Of a DNA stretch of 64,000 nt, positions 27,680 to 36,594 are shown in pieces. This stretch comes from Microcella indica (GTDB lineage: Bacteria; Actinomycetota; Actinomycetes; Actinomycetales; Microbacteriaceae). Location of the stretch: assembly GCF_013414345.1 (NCBI RefSeq), contig NZ_CP058670.1, positions 248,001 through 312,000 of the forward strand, in the 5' to 3' direction. Within the stretch, counting starts at the first letter, position 1; the number at the start of each line of letters is the position of its first letter. Below the pieces are notes generated by a model, which did no database searches, was not told the origin of the DNA, and saw only the letters and a list, made by a program, of their open reading frames with translations. Made by a program: the position numbers and the translations under genes.

Positions 27680-27706
27680 TTGAGGCTGCGGCGAGCACGC
27701 TAAAGT
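27680..27706 (+). promoter_or_regulatory. candidate sucCD promoter
   Basis: TTGAGG (27680) and TAAAGT (27701-27706) with 15 bp between them. Initiation near 27713 would place the twin operator immediately downstream, suited to repression. Confidence 0.45.
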
Positions 27707-27720
27707 TGGACGCGGATTTG

Positions 27721-27750
27721 TCTCGACATCGAGAAATCTCGACATCGAGA
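27721..27750 (+). promoter_or_regulatory. tandem palindromic operators upstream of sucCD
   Basis: TCTCGACATCGAGA occurs at 27721-27734 and again, identical, at 27737-27750. Each is a perfect TCTCGA-N2-TCGAGA dyad, with 16 bp between centres. The same palindrome lies upstream of icd (50874-50887). A dimeric regulator binding two helix-face-related sites is likely. Confidence 0.75.
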
Positions 27751-27800
27751 GACCGCATCGACCACTTCCAATGTTGTGCACGCGGATGGGATGAAACACC

Positions 27801-28964
27801 GTGGATCTTTTCGAGTACCAGGCCCGAGACCTCTTCGAGAAGTACGGGGTTCCCGTGCTTCCCGGCGTCATCGCCGACACCCCTGAGGAGGCGAGGGCCG
27901 CAGCCGAGAAGATCGGCGGCGTCACGGTCGTCAAGGCCCAGGTCAAGGTCGGCGGGCGCGGCAAGGCCGGCGGCGTCAAGGTCGCCAAGACGGCCGACGA
28001 GGCCGAGGCTCACGCCCGTGACATCCTCGGCCTCGACATCAAGGGCCACGTCGTCCAGCGCGTCATGGTCGCGGCGGGCGCCGACATCGCCGAGGAGTAC
28101 TACTTCTCGGTGCTCCTCGACCGGGCGAACCGCACCTACCTCGCGCTCTGCAGCGTCGAGGGCGGTGTCGAGATCGAGCAGCTCGCGGAGGAGCGCCCCG
28201 ATGCCCTCGCGAAGGTGCACGTCGATCCGCTGACGGGCATCGACCTCGACACGGCGCGCGAGATCGCCCGTCAGGGCGGCTTCTCGGAGGAGCTCGTCGA
28301 GAAGGTCGCCCCGGTCTTCGTGAGCCTCTACCGCGTCTTCGACGACGAGGATGCGACGCTCGTCGAGGTGAACCCGCTCGTGCTCACGGGCGCTGGCGAC
28401 ATCATCGCGCTCGACGGCAAGGTCTCGATCGACGAGAATGCCGGCTTCCGCCACCCGCATCAGGCAGAGTGGGCTGGCGGCGAGCAGGGCGACCCTCTCG
28501 AGGCGAAGGCCAAGGAGCACGACCTCAACTACGTCAAGCTCGACGGCGAGGTCGGCATCATCGGCAACGGTGCGGGGCTCGTCATGTCGACGCTCGACGT
28601 CGTCGCCTACGCGGGCGAGGCCCACGGTGGCGTCAAGCCGGCGAACTTCCTCGACATCGGGGGCGGAGCATCCGCGACCGTCATGGCGGCCGGCCTCGAC
28701 GTGATCCTCGGTGACGCCCAGGTCAAGAGCGTGTTCGTCAACGTCTTCGGCGGCATCACCTCGTGCGATGCCGTCGCGAACGGCATCGTGAAGGCGCTCG
28801 AGATTCTCGGCGATGCGGCGACCAAGCCGCTCGTCGTGCGCCTCGACGGCAATAACGTCGAGGAGGGCCGCCGCATCCTCGCGGAGGCCGCTCACCCGCT
28901 CGTGACGCTCGCGAGCTCCATGGACGAGGGCGCCGACAAGGCTGCCGAACTGGCTGCGAAGTAA
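27801..28964 (+). CDS. sucC: succinyl-CoA synthetase beta subunit (ADP-forming)
   Basis: The subunit has 387 residues, with an ATP-grasp domain ([22 protein letters not shown] opening, [16 protein letters not shown]) and a C-terminal ligase-CoA fold ([17 protein letters not shown]). It couples succinyl-CoA hydrolysis to nucleotide triphosphate formation in the TCA cycle with SucD. It starts at GTG 27801 after a 141-bp leader region containing the twin operator. sucD follows after 14 bp. Confidence 0.96.
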   Translation: MDLFEYQARDLFEKYGVPVLPGVIADTPEEARAAAEKIGGVTVVKAQVKVGGRGKAGGVKVAKTADEAEAHARDILGLDIKGHVVQRVMVAAGADIAEEYYFSVLLDRANRTYLALCSVEGGVEIEQLAEERPDALAKVHVDPLTGIDLDTAREIARQGGFSEELVEKVAPVFVSLYRVFDDEDATLVEVNPLVLTGAGDIIALDGKVSIDENAGFRHPHQAEWAGGEQGDPLEAKAKEHDLNYVKLDGEVGIIGNGAGLVMSTLDVVAYAGEAHGGVKPANFLDIGGGASATVMAAGLDVILGDAQVKSVFVNVFGGITSCDAVANGIVKALEILGDAATKPLVVRLDGNNVEEGRRILAEAAHPLVTLASSMDEGADKAAELAAK

Positions 28965-28978
28965 GGGATACGCGAACA

Positions 28979-29881
28979 ATGTCGATCTTCCTCACCAAGG
29001 ATTCCAAGGTCATCGTCCAGGGCATCACGGGCGGCGAGGGCACCAAGCACACCGCGCTCATGCTCAAGGCGGGCACCCAGATCGTCGGCGGCGTGAACGC
29101 GCGCAAGGCCGGCACGACGGTCGAGCACTCCGCGAAGGACGGCTCGGCTCTCGAGCTGCCGGTCTTCGGCTCGGTCGCCGAGGCGATGTCGAGCACGGGC
29201 GCCGACGTGTCGATCGCCTTCGTGCCCCCGGCCTTCGCGAAGGACGCCGCGATCGAGGCCATCGAGGCGGGCATCCCGCTGCTGGTCATCATCACCGAGG
29301 GCATCCCCGTGCAGGACTCCGCCGACATCTGGGCGACGGCGCAGGCGCACGGCAACGTGACGCGCATCATCGGCCCGAACTGCCCCGGCATCATCACGCC
29401 GGAGGAGTCCCTCGCGGGCATCACGCCCGCGACGATCACGGGCAAGGGCCCGATCGGTCTCGTCTCGAAATCGGGCACGCTCACCTACCAGATGATGTTC
29501 GAGCTGCGCGACCTGGGCTTCTCGACCGCGATCGGCATCGGCGGCGACCCCATCATCGGCACCACGCACATCGATGCCCTCGCGGCATTCGAGGCCGACC
29601 CCGAGACGAAGGCGATCGTCATGATCGGCGAGATCGGCGGTGACGCCGAGGAGCGCGCGGCCGACTTCATCAAGGCCAACGTCACGAAGCCCGTCGTGGG
29701 CTACGTCGCGGGCTTCACCGCCCCCGAGGGCAAGACCATGGGCCACGCCGGTGCCATCGTTTCCGGCTCCGCGGGAACCGCGCAGGCCAAGAAGGAGGCC
29801 CTCGAGGCCGCGGGCGTCAAGGTCGGCAAGACGCCGAGCGAGACGGCTTCCCTCATGCGCGAGGTCATCGCCGCGCTGTAA
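28979..29881 (+). CDS. sucD: succinyl-CoA synthetase alpha subunit
   Basis: The subunit has 300 residues. The CoA-binding Rossmann fold opens with [19 protein letters not shown], and the phosphorylated active-site His is in [16 protein letters not shown] near 248. It pairs with SucC and is cotranscribed. The complex sits downstream of an operator shared with icd. A terminator-like hairpin follows. Confidence 0.96.
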   Translation: MSIFLTKDSKVIVQGITGGEGTKHTALMLKAGTQIVGGVNARKAGTTVEHSAKDGSALELPVFGSVAEAMSSTGADVSIAFVPPAFAKDAAIEAIEAGIPLLVIITEGIPVQDSADIWATAQAHGNVTRIIGPNCPGIITPEESLAGITPATITGKGPIGLVSKSGTLTYQMMFELRDLGFSTAIGIGGDPIIGTTHIDALAAFEADPETKAIVMIGEIGGDAEERAADFIKANVTKPVVGYVAGFTAPEGKTMGHAGAIVSGSAGTAQAKKEALEAAGVKVGKTPSETASLMREVIAAL

Positions 29882-29906
29882 GCGGCGACCGCACTCAGCA
29901 GACGAC

Positions 29907-29941
29907 GGCCCTGCCGACCCCCTGGATGGGGCGGCAGGGCC
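29907..29941 (+). terminator. terminator after sucCD
   Basis: GGCCCTGCC (29907-29915) pairs with GGCAGGGCC (29933-29941), with an inner CCCC/GGGG helix. It starts 26 bp after the sucD stop. Confidence 0.7.
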
Positions 29942-29999
29942 GACGCTGTGTGCGGAGAGGCGGGCGTGTGCCACCCCGCACGATCGTGGGCGCCCGAGC

Positions 30000-30149
30000 T
30001 CAGGCGCGGTAGTGGTCGTCGCGCTCGTACTCGCGCAATGGGCGGGCACGGGGAACCCGGCGGTAGCCGTCGCGCATGATCGCGATGCCCTTGCCGCCGA
30101 TGCCCGCGGCGGCGAGGAGTGCGAGGAGGATGAGAGCGATCGTGGTCAT
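30000..30149 (-). CDS. small membrane protein, 49 residues
   Basis: A reading frame of 49 codons from ATG 30149 to TGA 30000. Residues 3-24 form one hydrophobic helix (ALILLALLAAAGIGGKGIAI), followed by a basic, Tyr/Arg-rich cytosolic tail (GYRRVPRARPLREYERDD). TAGATT lies 7 bp upstream of the start, in leaderless spacing. The hydrophobic-then-basic layout and promoter support a real gene; I do not recognise a family. It is divergent to the GlxA-type regulator. Confidence 0.6.
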   Translation of the reverse strand: MTTIALILLALLAAAGIGGKGIAIMRDGYRRVPRARPLREYERDDHYRA

Positions 30150-30156
30150 GGCAGAA

Positions 30157-30162
30157 AATCTA
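30157..30162 (-). promoter_or_regulatory. -10 hexamer TAGATT of the small membrane protein gene
   Basis: Minus-strand TAGATT, 7-bp gap, ATG 30149. The surrounding region (30152-30235) is unusually AT-rich for this window. Confidence 0.5.
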
Positions 30163-30186
30163 TGACTGGATAATCTCGGCCACGAG

Positions 30187-30200
30187 TGGCAGGATTGCCA
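30187..30200 (+). promoter_or_regulatory. inverted repeat TGGCA-N4-TGCCA upstream of the GlxA-type regulator
   Basis: A 5-4-5 dyad located 50 bp before the regulator start and between two divergent promoters. It is a candidate autoregulatory site; the assignment is inference from position. Confidence 0.35.
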
Positions 30201-30250
30201 TAGTCAGTCAATATTCCGCCACGCTGCTTCGTCTCCTGGAAAGGCCGTCC

Positions 30251-31204
30251 ATGCTCCGACGTGTCGTCGCCCTCGCAATCCCCGGCCTCGCGCCCTTCGA
30301 GTTCGGCGTGCTGTGCGAGGTCTTCGGTATCGACCGCAGTTCCTCCGGCGCACCCGCGTTCGACTTCCACGTCGTCACCGCCGACCCCGGGCCCGTGCGC
30401 ACGAGCCTCGGGTTCGACATCCTCGTGACCGACGACCTGTCGGTCGTGGCCGAGGCCGATCTCATCGCGGTCGCCGCGCGCAGCATCGGTCCGGTGGACG
30501 AGCGCTACCTCGAGGTGATCCGCGCGGCGGAGGCGCGGGGAGCCTGGGTGCTCAGCGTGTGCAGCGGGTCGTTCGTGCTGGGTGAGTCGGGCATCCTCGA
30601 CGGTCGCCGCAGCGCGACGCACTGGATGTACGCGGAGGAGATGCAGCGCACCTACCCCCGCACCGTCGTCGACCCTGACGTGCTGTTCGTCGAGGATCGT
30701 CGCGTCATCACGGGCGCGGGCACCGCGGCCGGCATCGACGCGTGCCTGCACCTCGTGCGCCGCGAGCACGGTGCCGCCGCAGCGTCGGTGATCGCGCGGC
30801 GCATGGTCGTGCCGCCGCAGCGCGATGGCGGGCAGAGCCAGTACATCCAGCAACCCGAGCTGCAGCACGGCGGCACGAGTCTCGCCGAGCTCACCGACTG
30901 GATGCTCGACCACCTCGGCGACGATCACTCGGTCGAGGCCCTCGCGCGCCGCGCGCTGATGTCGGAGCGCACCTTCGCCCGCCGATTCCGCGCCGAGCTC
31001 GGCGAGAGCCCCGCCGCATGGCTCAACCGCCAGCGGCTCTTGCGCGCGCAGCAGCTGCTCGAGGAGTCCGACGCCCCCGTCGAGGAGGTCGCGCGCGTGT
31101 GCGGCTTCGGCTCCTCGGCGACGCTGCGGCACCACTTCACGCGGTCGCTCGGCACGACGCCGCAGGCCTACCGCCGCGCGTTCGGCGTGCGCGTCGCGCG
31201 CTAG
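30251..31204 (+). CDS. GlxA-type AraC family transcriptional regulator
   Basis: The protein has 317 residues. Residues 1-185 form a DJ-1/PfpI-like sensor domain with the nucleophile-elbow region LSVCSGSFVLGESG. Residues 215-315 carry two AraC helix-turn-helix motifs (VEALARRALMSERTFARRFRAELG and VEEVARVCGFGSSATLRHHF). Such regulators often control amino acid, quaternary amine or stress genes. Its target is not evident; the divergent small membrane protein is one candidate. Confidence 0.88.
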   Translation: MLRRVVALAIPGLAPFEFGVLCEVFGIDRSSSGAPAFDFHVVTADPGPVRTSLGFDILVTDDLSVVAEADLIAVAARSIGPVDERYLEVIRAAEARGAWVLSVCSGSFVLGESGILDGRRSATHWMYAEEMQRTYPRTVVDPDVLFVEDRRVITGAGTAAGIDACLHLVRREHGAAAASVIARRMVVPPQRDGGQSQYIQQPELQHGGTSLAELTDWMLDHLGDDHSVEALARRALMSERTFARRFRAELGESPAAWLNRQRLLRAQQLLEESDAPVEEVARVCGFGSSATLRHHFTRSLGTTPQAYRRAFGVRVAR

Positions 31205-31235
31205 GTTGCCGGCATCGCTGCCAGGTGCAGGAACA

Positions 31236-31254
31236 TCGGGCAGGTACTGCCCGA
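31236..31254 (+). terminator. short hairpin after the GlxA-type regulator
   Basis: TCGGGCA-GGTAC-TGCCCGA forms a 7-bp stem 32 bp after the stop. A weak terminator is plausible. Confidence 0.35.
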
Positions 31255-31356
31255 GATGAGCGGGTCCACTACCTGCGGGGCCCCGACTTACTGCACGTGG
31301 CAGAACCCCACGTGATCTCCACGCACCTTTCCTCGGATCTGTGGAACCCTGTCCGC

Positions 31357-31785
31357 ATGAGGAATGCACGCGATCGCGCCGGCCCTCGCCTCGCGGCGAT
31401 CGTCGCGGTGACGGCCGTCACGGTGACGATCGCGGGATGCTCCCCTCGGGTTCTCGAGTCGCCGAGCGGGCTGCTCGTGCCGGTGGCGGCCGAGTACAAC
31501 GGAATGGAAGCACTGCTCGAGGGCGAACTCGCCACGACATCGGGTGGGTGTCTCGCTGTTCGCTGGGGTGAGCCGGCGACGGTGACGGTCATCGTGACCG
31601 CTCCCGGGACCCGGCTTGAGGGTGACAGCGCCGTCGTCATGCCCGGCCACGAGTCGCTGACCGTGGGAGACACGGTTGCACTGGGAGGGGGCTTCCGGAA
31701 CCCGGACGACTGGCCCGAGAACATCGCCCTTCCCGCCGAGTGCGATTCGGAGACCGAGGTCTTCTTCGTCAACTCGGGCGGCTGA
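31357..31785 (+). CDS. small lipoprotein of unknown function
   Basis: The protein has 142 residues. The signal peptide ends in lipobox IAGC at Cys28, followed by about 110 residues rich in beta-type sequence with two Cys (SGGCLAVRWGEPATV and LPAECDSETE) that could form a disulfide. It is predicted to be membrane-tethered outside the cell. No family is recognised. ATG 31357 is the first start with a good signal peptide. It is convergent with the DUF4166 gene and ends 5 bp from it. Confidence 0.65.
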   Translation: MRNARDRAGPRLAAIVAVTAVTVTIAGCSPRVLESPSGLLVPVAAEYNGMEALLEGELATTSGGCLAVRWGEPATVTVIVTAPGTRLEGDSAVVMPGHESLTVGDTVALGGGFRNPDDWPENIALPAECDSETEVFFVNSGG

Positions 31786-31790
31786 CCGGT

Positions 31791-32525
31791 CTACTCGCGG
31801 CGGTCGTGCCGCCGGGGGAGGACGTGCGCGGGCGCCTCGACAGCGGCCGGGAACTCGCACGTGAAGCGGCCCTCGTAGCCGAAGAGGAACCCGAACGTGC
31901 GGTTGCGCACCTCGAGGCGGATCACGTACTCGCGCGCCTCGTCGTCGAACGACTCGCGCAGGTCGGCGCGGCCCGAGAAGAGCATCGGGAAGGGGAACGC
32001 GAGTGGACCGGCAGAGAAGCGCTGAGCATCCGACCGCAGGTGCAGCGAGCCGTCCTCCTCGACCGCGAGGTCCAGGTCGACGGCGAGGTGCTGGTGCGTG
32101 CCGAGGTAGTCGACGACGCGACCCGTCGCGCCGAGGATCATGGTGGCGTCGAAACGCCCGGGCCGCTCAGGGTGATGCGGGTAGTCGAAGGTGCGCACGA
32201 ATGTCACCGTCTCGCGCCCGAAGGGGTCGCGGTAGGCGTAGTTCTCGACGGTGAAGGGCACGTTCTTGCCGGGATACGGGGCGAGGATGTTGCGGATGCG
32301 CCCGATGTGGAGGAACGGCACCGTCCACCACGGGCCGCGCCGGATGCTCGTCATGATGCCGCCACCGACGCACGCGTAGCCCGCCGCGAGGCTGACGCCG
32401 AAGCGTCTCTGCAGCATGGGGTGCAGCCGGTCGAAGTCTTCGCCCATGGCTTGCGCGAAGATGCTGCTGCTGTCGGGCCCCTCCCCGCGCTCGGCGTCCC
32501 GCGGCACGGCGTCGGGGGTGCTCAC
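31791..32525 (-). CDS. DUF4166 domain protein
   Basis: The protein has 244 residues. After about 20 variable residues comes the DUF4166 pattern (FAQAMGEDFDRLHPMLQRRFGVS, later GRADLRESFDDEAREYVIRLEVRNRTFGFLFGYEGRF). No signal peptide or helix is evident; function is unknown. GTG 32525 overlaps the upstream SRPBCC gene by 4 bp, so the two form an operon and may act on the same lipid-like or hydrophobic substrate (inference). Confidence 0.75.
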   Translation of the reverse strand: MSTPDAVPRDAERGEGPDSSSIFAQAMGEDFDRLHPMLQRRFGVSLAAGYACVGGGIMTSIRRGPWWTVPFLHIGRIRNILAPYPGKNVPFTVENYAYRDPFGRETVTFVRTFDYPHHPERPGRFDATMILGATGRVVDYLGTHQHLAVDLDLAVEEDGSLHLRSDAQRFSAGPLAFPFPMLFSGRADLRESFDDEAREYVIRLEVRNRTFGFLFGYEGRFTCEFPAAVEAPAHVLPRRHDRRE

Positions 32526-33130
32526 GGCGCCGCCAGCGCGGCGAGGTCGGCCGGGGCATCCGCCATCGCGGCGGGGCGTCCGATGCTCCACGTGCAGTCG
32601 GAGGCGCGCGGCCGGCCGCGCGGCCACGGCAGCACTGCGCGCCACAGCGGCCAGCGCTCGGGCTCCTCGCCGCGCTCAACCCACCGTCGCAGCCGCGCGA
32701 AGCTGTAGGCCGTCATCCACGCGACGAGCGGGCGCACGAGCACTCGGTCGAGCAGCGCACCCCAGCCGGGCTCGTAGTCGTAGCCCGTGAGGAAGCGCAC
32801 GCCGCCCTCGACGGGCTCGTACCGCCAGTAGCCGCGGCCGTCGCGCAGCGGCGAGAGCCGGTCGGTGGTCGTGAAGCGCAGCGCGGAGGTGCGGGCGCCG
32901 TCGGCGCCGAGGCGGGAGCCGAGCGAGATGCCGGTTCCGCGGATCGTGCGCACGAGCATCCCGCGTTCGTACTGGAACCGCCAGAGGCCGCCCTCGCCCT
33001 GCTCGGTGGGCACGATGCGGCTGAAGCGCGCGTCCCATCGTGCGTGCGACTGCGGGTCTTGCGTGAGGCTCCACACCGCGTCGAGGTCGGCCGCGACGGT
33101 GATCTCGACGCGGATCGCTCGACTGCTCAT
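32522..33130 (-). CDS. SRPBCC (START/polyketide cyclase-like) family protein
   Basis: The protein has 202 residues. The helix-grip fold is suggested by RVEITVAADLDAVWSLTQDPQSHARWDARFSRI at the start and YWRYEPVEGGVRFLTGYDYEPGWG in the middle, with a C-terminal helix. These proteins bind hydrophobic ligands in a pocket. A CAGACT hexamer 6 bp upstream of ATG 33130 resembles the leaderless -10 but lacks the first T. It is cotranscribed with the DUF4166 gene. Confidence 0.75.
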   Translation of the reverse strand: MSSRAIRVEITVAADLDAVWSLTQDPQSHARWDARFSRIVPTEQGEGGLWRFQYERGMLVRTIRGTGISLGSRLGADGARTSALRFTTTDRLSPLRDGRGYWRYEPVEGGVRFLTGYDYEPGWGALLDRVLVRPLVAWMTAYSFARLRRWVERGEEPERWPLWRAVLPWPRGRPRASDCTWSIGRPAAMADAPADLAALAAP

Positions 33131-33180
33131 GCGCTCAGTCTGGCAGGCGGGGCACGGCGTTCGGGGTGCGGGCCGCGCCG

Positions 33181-33186
33181 TAGACT
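33181..33186 (+). promoter_or_regulatory. -10 hexamer TAGACT, leaderless start of HPr-EI
   Basis: TAGACT, 6-bp gap, GTG 33193, the same sequence and spacing as at 18201. Confidence 0.55.
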
Positions 33187-33192
33187 GCCGCC

Positions 33193-35250
33193 GTGAGCGC
33201 GGGTGAAGCGGGGCCGGTGAGCGGCGGCGGCGAGGTCGTCGTCGAGACCGCCGTGCGCAATGTCGGCGGCCTGCACACGCGCCCCGCCGCCGTCATCGCC
33301 GAGCTGCTCGCAGGCTTCGCCGCGACCGTGACGCTCGCCGTGCCCGGCAAGGAGCCCGCGACCGCCACGAGCGCCATCAGCATCGCGATCCTCGCCGCCG
33401 CCCCCGGAACCCCCGTGCGCATCACCGGCACCGGCGCCGACGCGCGCGCCGCCGTCGAGGCCGTGCGCGAGCTCATCGAGGAGGGCTTCGGGGAGGAGCT
33501 TGCCGAGGAGCTCGCTGAGGAGCTCTCCGAGACGGGCGGGCCGTCGACGGGGGCACCGGATGCGGCCCCCGTCGCTGCGCCGCCGTCCGCCCCCGCCGAG
33601 CACCACCCCGCCCGCCCGCTCGGGGTCAGCCCCGGCCGGGTCGTCGGCCCGGTGGCCGTGCGCCGCGGCGCCCGCCCGGTCGCGCCGTCCACCGCGGAGC
33701 GGCTTCCGGCGGCCGCGCGCCCCGACGCCGTCGAGCGCCTCGAGCGCGCGACGGCGCACGTCGCCGAGGGTCTGCGCGCGAGCGGCGAGCGGCTCGAGGG
33801 TCAGCGGCGCGAGGTGCTGCTCGCCACGGCGGTGCTCGCTGCAGACGAGGCTGTCGCGGCGGCCGCCGCCGCGGGAATCCGCGATGACGGCCTCACGCCC
33901 GAGGCCGCTGTGTGGCGCGAGCTCACGCGCACGGCGGAGCGCTACCGCGAGGCGGGCGGGCGGTTCGCCGAGCGCACGATCGACCTCATCGATGTGCGCG
34001 ACCGCATCATCGCGCGCCTGCGCGGCGTCGAGCTGGCCGGGCTGCCGGAGACGGGGCATCCGGTCATCGTCGTCGCCGACGATCTGGCGCCCGCCGACAC
34101 GGTCGCGCTCGACGCGACCACGTGCCTCGCGCTCGTGACGGAGCAGGGCGGGCCGACCTCGCACACGGCGATCATCGCGCGCGAGCTCGGAATCCCCGCG
34201 ATCGTGGGCGCGGTGGGGGCGACGGGCCTCGCCGACGGCACGCTCGTGCTCGTCGACGGCAGCACGGGCGAGCTCGTCGTGCAGCCCGACGCGGCCGAGC
34301 AGGCCACCGCGACGGGGGTGCTCACGGTGCCGCCGTTCGTCGGGCCCGGCCGCACGAGAGACGGCCACCTCGTGCAGCTCACCGCCAACATCGGGGCGCC
34401 GCGCGATGCCGCGCGCGCCCTCGAGCGGGGCGCGGAAGGCGTGGGTCTGTTCCGCACCGAGTTCTGCTTCCTCGACCGCACGACCGCGCCGATCGTGGAG
34501 GAGCAGGTCGACGCCTACGCCGAGGTGCTCTCGGCATTCGCGGGGCGCACCGTCGTGCTGCGCACGCTCGACGCCGGCAGCGACAAGCCCCTGCCGTTCC
34601 TGACCCCCCAGGACGAGCCGAACCCGGCGCTCGGCGTGCGCGGCTACCGCACGTCGCGGCGCGACCCCGGGGTGCTCGACGACCAGCTGCAGGCGATCGC
34701 GATCGCGGCCGAGCGCACGGCCGAGCATCCCCACGTCATGTCGCCCATGATCGCGACCGTCGGCGAGGCGCGCGAGTTCGTGCGGCGCGCACGCGCCGCG
34801 GGGCTCGCCACGGTGGGCATCATGATCGAGACGCCCGCCGCCGTCATGGTCGCCGAGGAGCTGTGCGCGCTCGCCGACTTCGTCTCCGTCGGCACGAACG
34901 ACCTCGCCCAGTACACGATGGCCGCCGACCGGCAGTCGGGGGAGCTCGCCGAGCTCACCGACGCGTGGCAGCCGGCCGTGCTGCGCATGATCTCGCTCGT
35001 CGGCGCGGCCGCCGCACGCACCGGGACACCGCTGAGCGTGTGCGGCGAGGGCGCGGCGGATGCGCGCCTGGCTCCCGTGCTGGTCGGCCTCGGGGCACAG
35101 AGCCTGTCGATGGCGGCACGCGCGATCCCCGCCGTCGGCGACACGCTCGCGCAGGCCACGCTCGAGCAGTGCCGCCGGGCGGCCGAGGCGGCGTGCGCGG
35201 CCGACACGCCCGCCGCGGCGCGCGAGGCGGCGCAGCGGGCGCTCGCCTAG
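33193..35250 (+). CDS. HPr-enzyme I fusion of the PTS
   Basis: The protein has 685 residues. Residues 13-100 are an HPr domain with the phosphorylated His28 in GGLHTRPAAV. An acidic linker (EELAEELAEEL) and Pro/Ala-rich stretch lead to enzyme I from about 138 (LGVSPGRVVGP), with His324 in GGPTSHTAII, the PEP-binding TNDLAQYTMAADR, and the C-terminal catalytic Cys in LSVCGEGAADARL. It transfers phosphate from PEP to HPr in one chain. No EIIA or EII permease is in the window, so the acceptor is unknown; DhaM-type multidomain proteins are a possible relative, but no EIIA-Man domain is seen. Confidence 0.88.
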   Translation: MSAGEAGPVSGGGEVVVETAVRNVGGLHTRPAAVIAELLAGFAATVTLAVPGKEPATATSAISIAILAAAPGTPVRITGTGADARAAVEAVRELIEEGFGEELAEELAEELSETGGPSTGAPDAAPVAAPPSAPAEHHPARPLGVSPGRVVGPVAVRRGARPVAPSTAERLPAAARPDAVERLERATAHVAEGLRASGERLEGQRREVLLATAVLAADEAVAAAAAAGIRDDGLTPEAAVWRELTRTAERYREAGGRFAERTIDLIDVRDRIIARLRGVELAGLPETGHPVIVVADDLAPADTVALDATTCLALVTEQGGPTSHTAIIARELGIPAIVGAVGATGLADGTLVLVDGSTGELVVQPDAAEQATATGVLTVPPFVGPGRTRDGHLVQLTANIGAPRDAARALERGAEGVGLFRTEFCFLDRTTAPIVEEQVDAYAEVLSAFAGRTVVLRTLDAGSDKPLPFLTPQDEPNPALGVRGYRTSRRDPGVLDDQLQAIAIAAERTAEHPHVMSPMIATVGEAREFVRRARAAGLATVGIMIETPAAVMVAEELCALADFVSVGTNDLAQYTMAADRQSGELAELTDAWQPAVLRMISLVGAAAARTGTPLSVCGEGAADARLAPVLVGLGAQSLSMAARAIPAVGDTLAQATLEQCRRAAEAACAADTPAAAREAAQRALA

Positions 35251-35263
35251 GCTCGGGGCACCC

Positions 35264-36571
35264 ATGACGCGCCGCCTCACCGCCACTCTCGCCGCCCTCG
35301 AGGCGCTGCTCGTCGTCGGCGTCGGGCTCAGCATCCCGCTCGCTCTCGGCACCGTTCTGTGGGCGGCGCAGTTCGGCTTCCAGCTCGACTGGATCATCTT
35401 CTGGCGCGCCGCCGCAGACCTGTGGCTGCTCGGCCACGGGGTCACCATCACCTTCCAGCTCGACCCCGTGACGGCCCTCGCGCTCGGAGGCGGGGTCGAC
35501 AGCAGCGCCGGCGTCGGCGATCCGTTCGCCGTCACGCTCGCGCTGCTCGGCTTCGCCCTGCTCACGGCGCTGCTCGGCGTCCGTCTCGGGCGTCGACTGC
35601 GGGCAGAGCCGCACCGCATCCTCGGCGAGCTCGTGGCGGTCACAGGAGTGCTCGTGCTCTCGGCCCTCGTGGTGCTCAGCGCCGGGCATCCCGCCGCTCT
35701 GCCGTCGCGGTGGCAGGGGGCGATGTTCCCCGCCCTCGTCTACGGGCTCGGCGTCGCGATCGGCTCGATAGGTGCGACCAACCCGGCGCGCGTGCGCCTG
35801 CGGCAGCTCATCGCGGATGCTCCGCCCCTGCTCACCGGCGTCGGCGGCGCCGCCCTCCGCACGGGCCTCGGTGCCGTCGCCACCGTGGTGCTCGCAGGCT
35901 CCCTGCTCGCGACCACCGCACTCGTGTTCGGCTTCGGGCAGGTCATCGCGCTCTACGAGAGCGTGCAGGCAGGCGTGCTCGGCGGGCTCGCGCTCACACT
36001 CGGGCAGCTCGCGCTGCTGCCGACGATCGTGCTGTGGTCGGCGTCGTGGCTCATCGGGCCGGGCTTCGCGCTCGGCGCAGGGTCGATCGTGAGCCCCGTC
36101 GCGGTGTCGCTCGGGCCGCTGCCGGCGATCCCGTTGCTGGGGGCGCTGCCGGCCGGCGAGTCCCCGCTCGGCTACCTGACCCTCCTCGTGCCGGTCGCCG
36201 CGGCGTTCGCGGCGGGCCTTGCCGTGCGCCCCCGCCTCGCGGACGCCTTCGGTCGCGCCTACGCGTACGACCTGCCACTCGGAGCGCGGGTCGGCTGGTC
36301 CGTGCTCACGGGCGTGCTCGCGGCGATCGTCGCCGGCCTCGCCATGGGCTTCCTCGCGTGGCTCGCCGCGGGTGCGGCGGGGCCCGGTCGCCTCGCGGTG
36401 GTTGGCCCCGACCCGGTCGCCGTCGGGGTCTGGATGCTCGCCGAGACGCTCCTCGGAGTCACCCTCGGCCTGCTCGCCGCCGGCGCGCGAGCACCGCGGC
36501 CCACCACGCCCCGCGCGGGCGCTAACTCGGCCCGCGCGCAACCGCCAACTGGCCCCGCGCGCAGCCGCTAG
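35264..36571 (+). CDS. DUF6350 multi-pass membrane protein
   Basis: The protein has 435 residues with about ten hydrophobic segments and a Ser/Thr/Pro tail. It matches the actinobacterial DUF6350 family usually found directly before purN-purH; mycobacterial relatives are linked to cell division. TAGGCT overlaps the preceding stop codon 10 bp before ATG 35264. It ends 23 bp before purN, so the three genes are probably one operon. Confidence 0.8.
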   Translation: MTRRLTATLAALEALLVVGVGLSIPLALGTVLWAAQFGFQLDWIIFWRAAADLWLLGHGVTITFQLDPVTALALGGGVDSSAGVGDPFAVTLALLGFALLTALLGVRLGRRLRAEPHRILGELVAVTGVLVLSALVVLSAGHPAALPSRWQGAMFPALVYGLGVAIGSIGATNPARVRLRQLIADAPPLLTGVGGAALRTGLGAVATVVLAGSLLATTALVFGFGQVIALYESVQAGVLGGLALTLGQLALLPTIVLWSASWLIGPGFALGAGSIVSPVAVSLGPLPAIPLLGALPAGESPLGYLTLLVPVAAAFAAGLAVRPRLADAFGRAYAYDLPLGARVGWSVLTGVLAAIVAGLAMGFLAWLAAGAAGPGRLAVVGPDPVAVGVWMLAETLLGVTLGLLAAGARAPRPTTPRAGANSARAQPPTGPARSR

Positions 36572-36594
36572 CCTGGCGTGGTGGTGAGAGTCGC

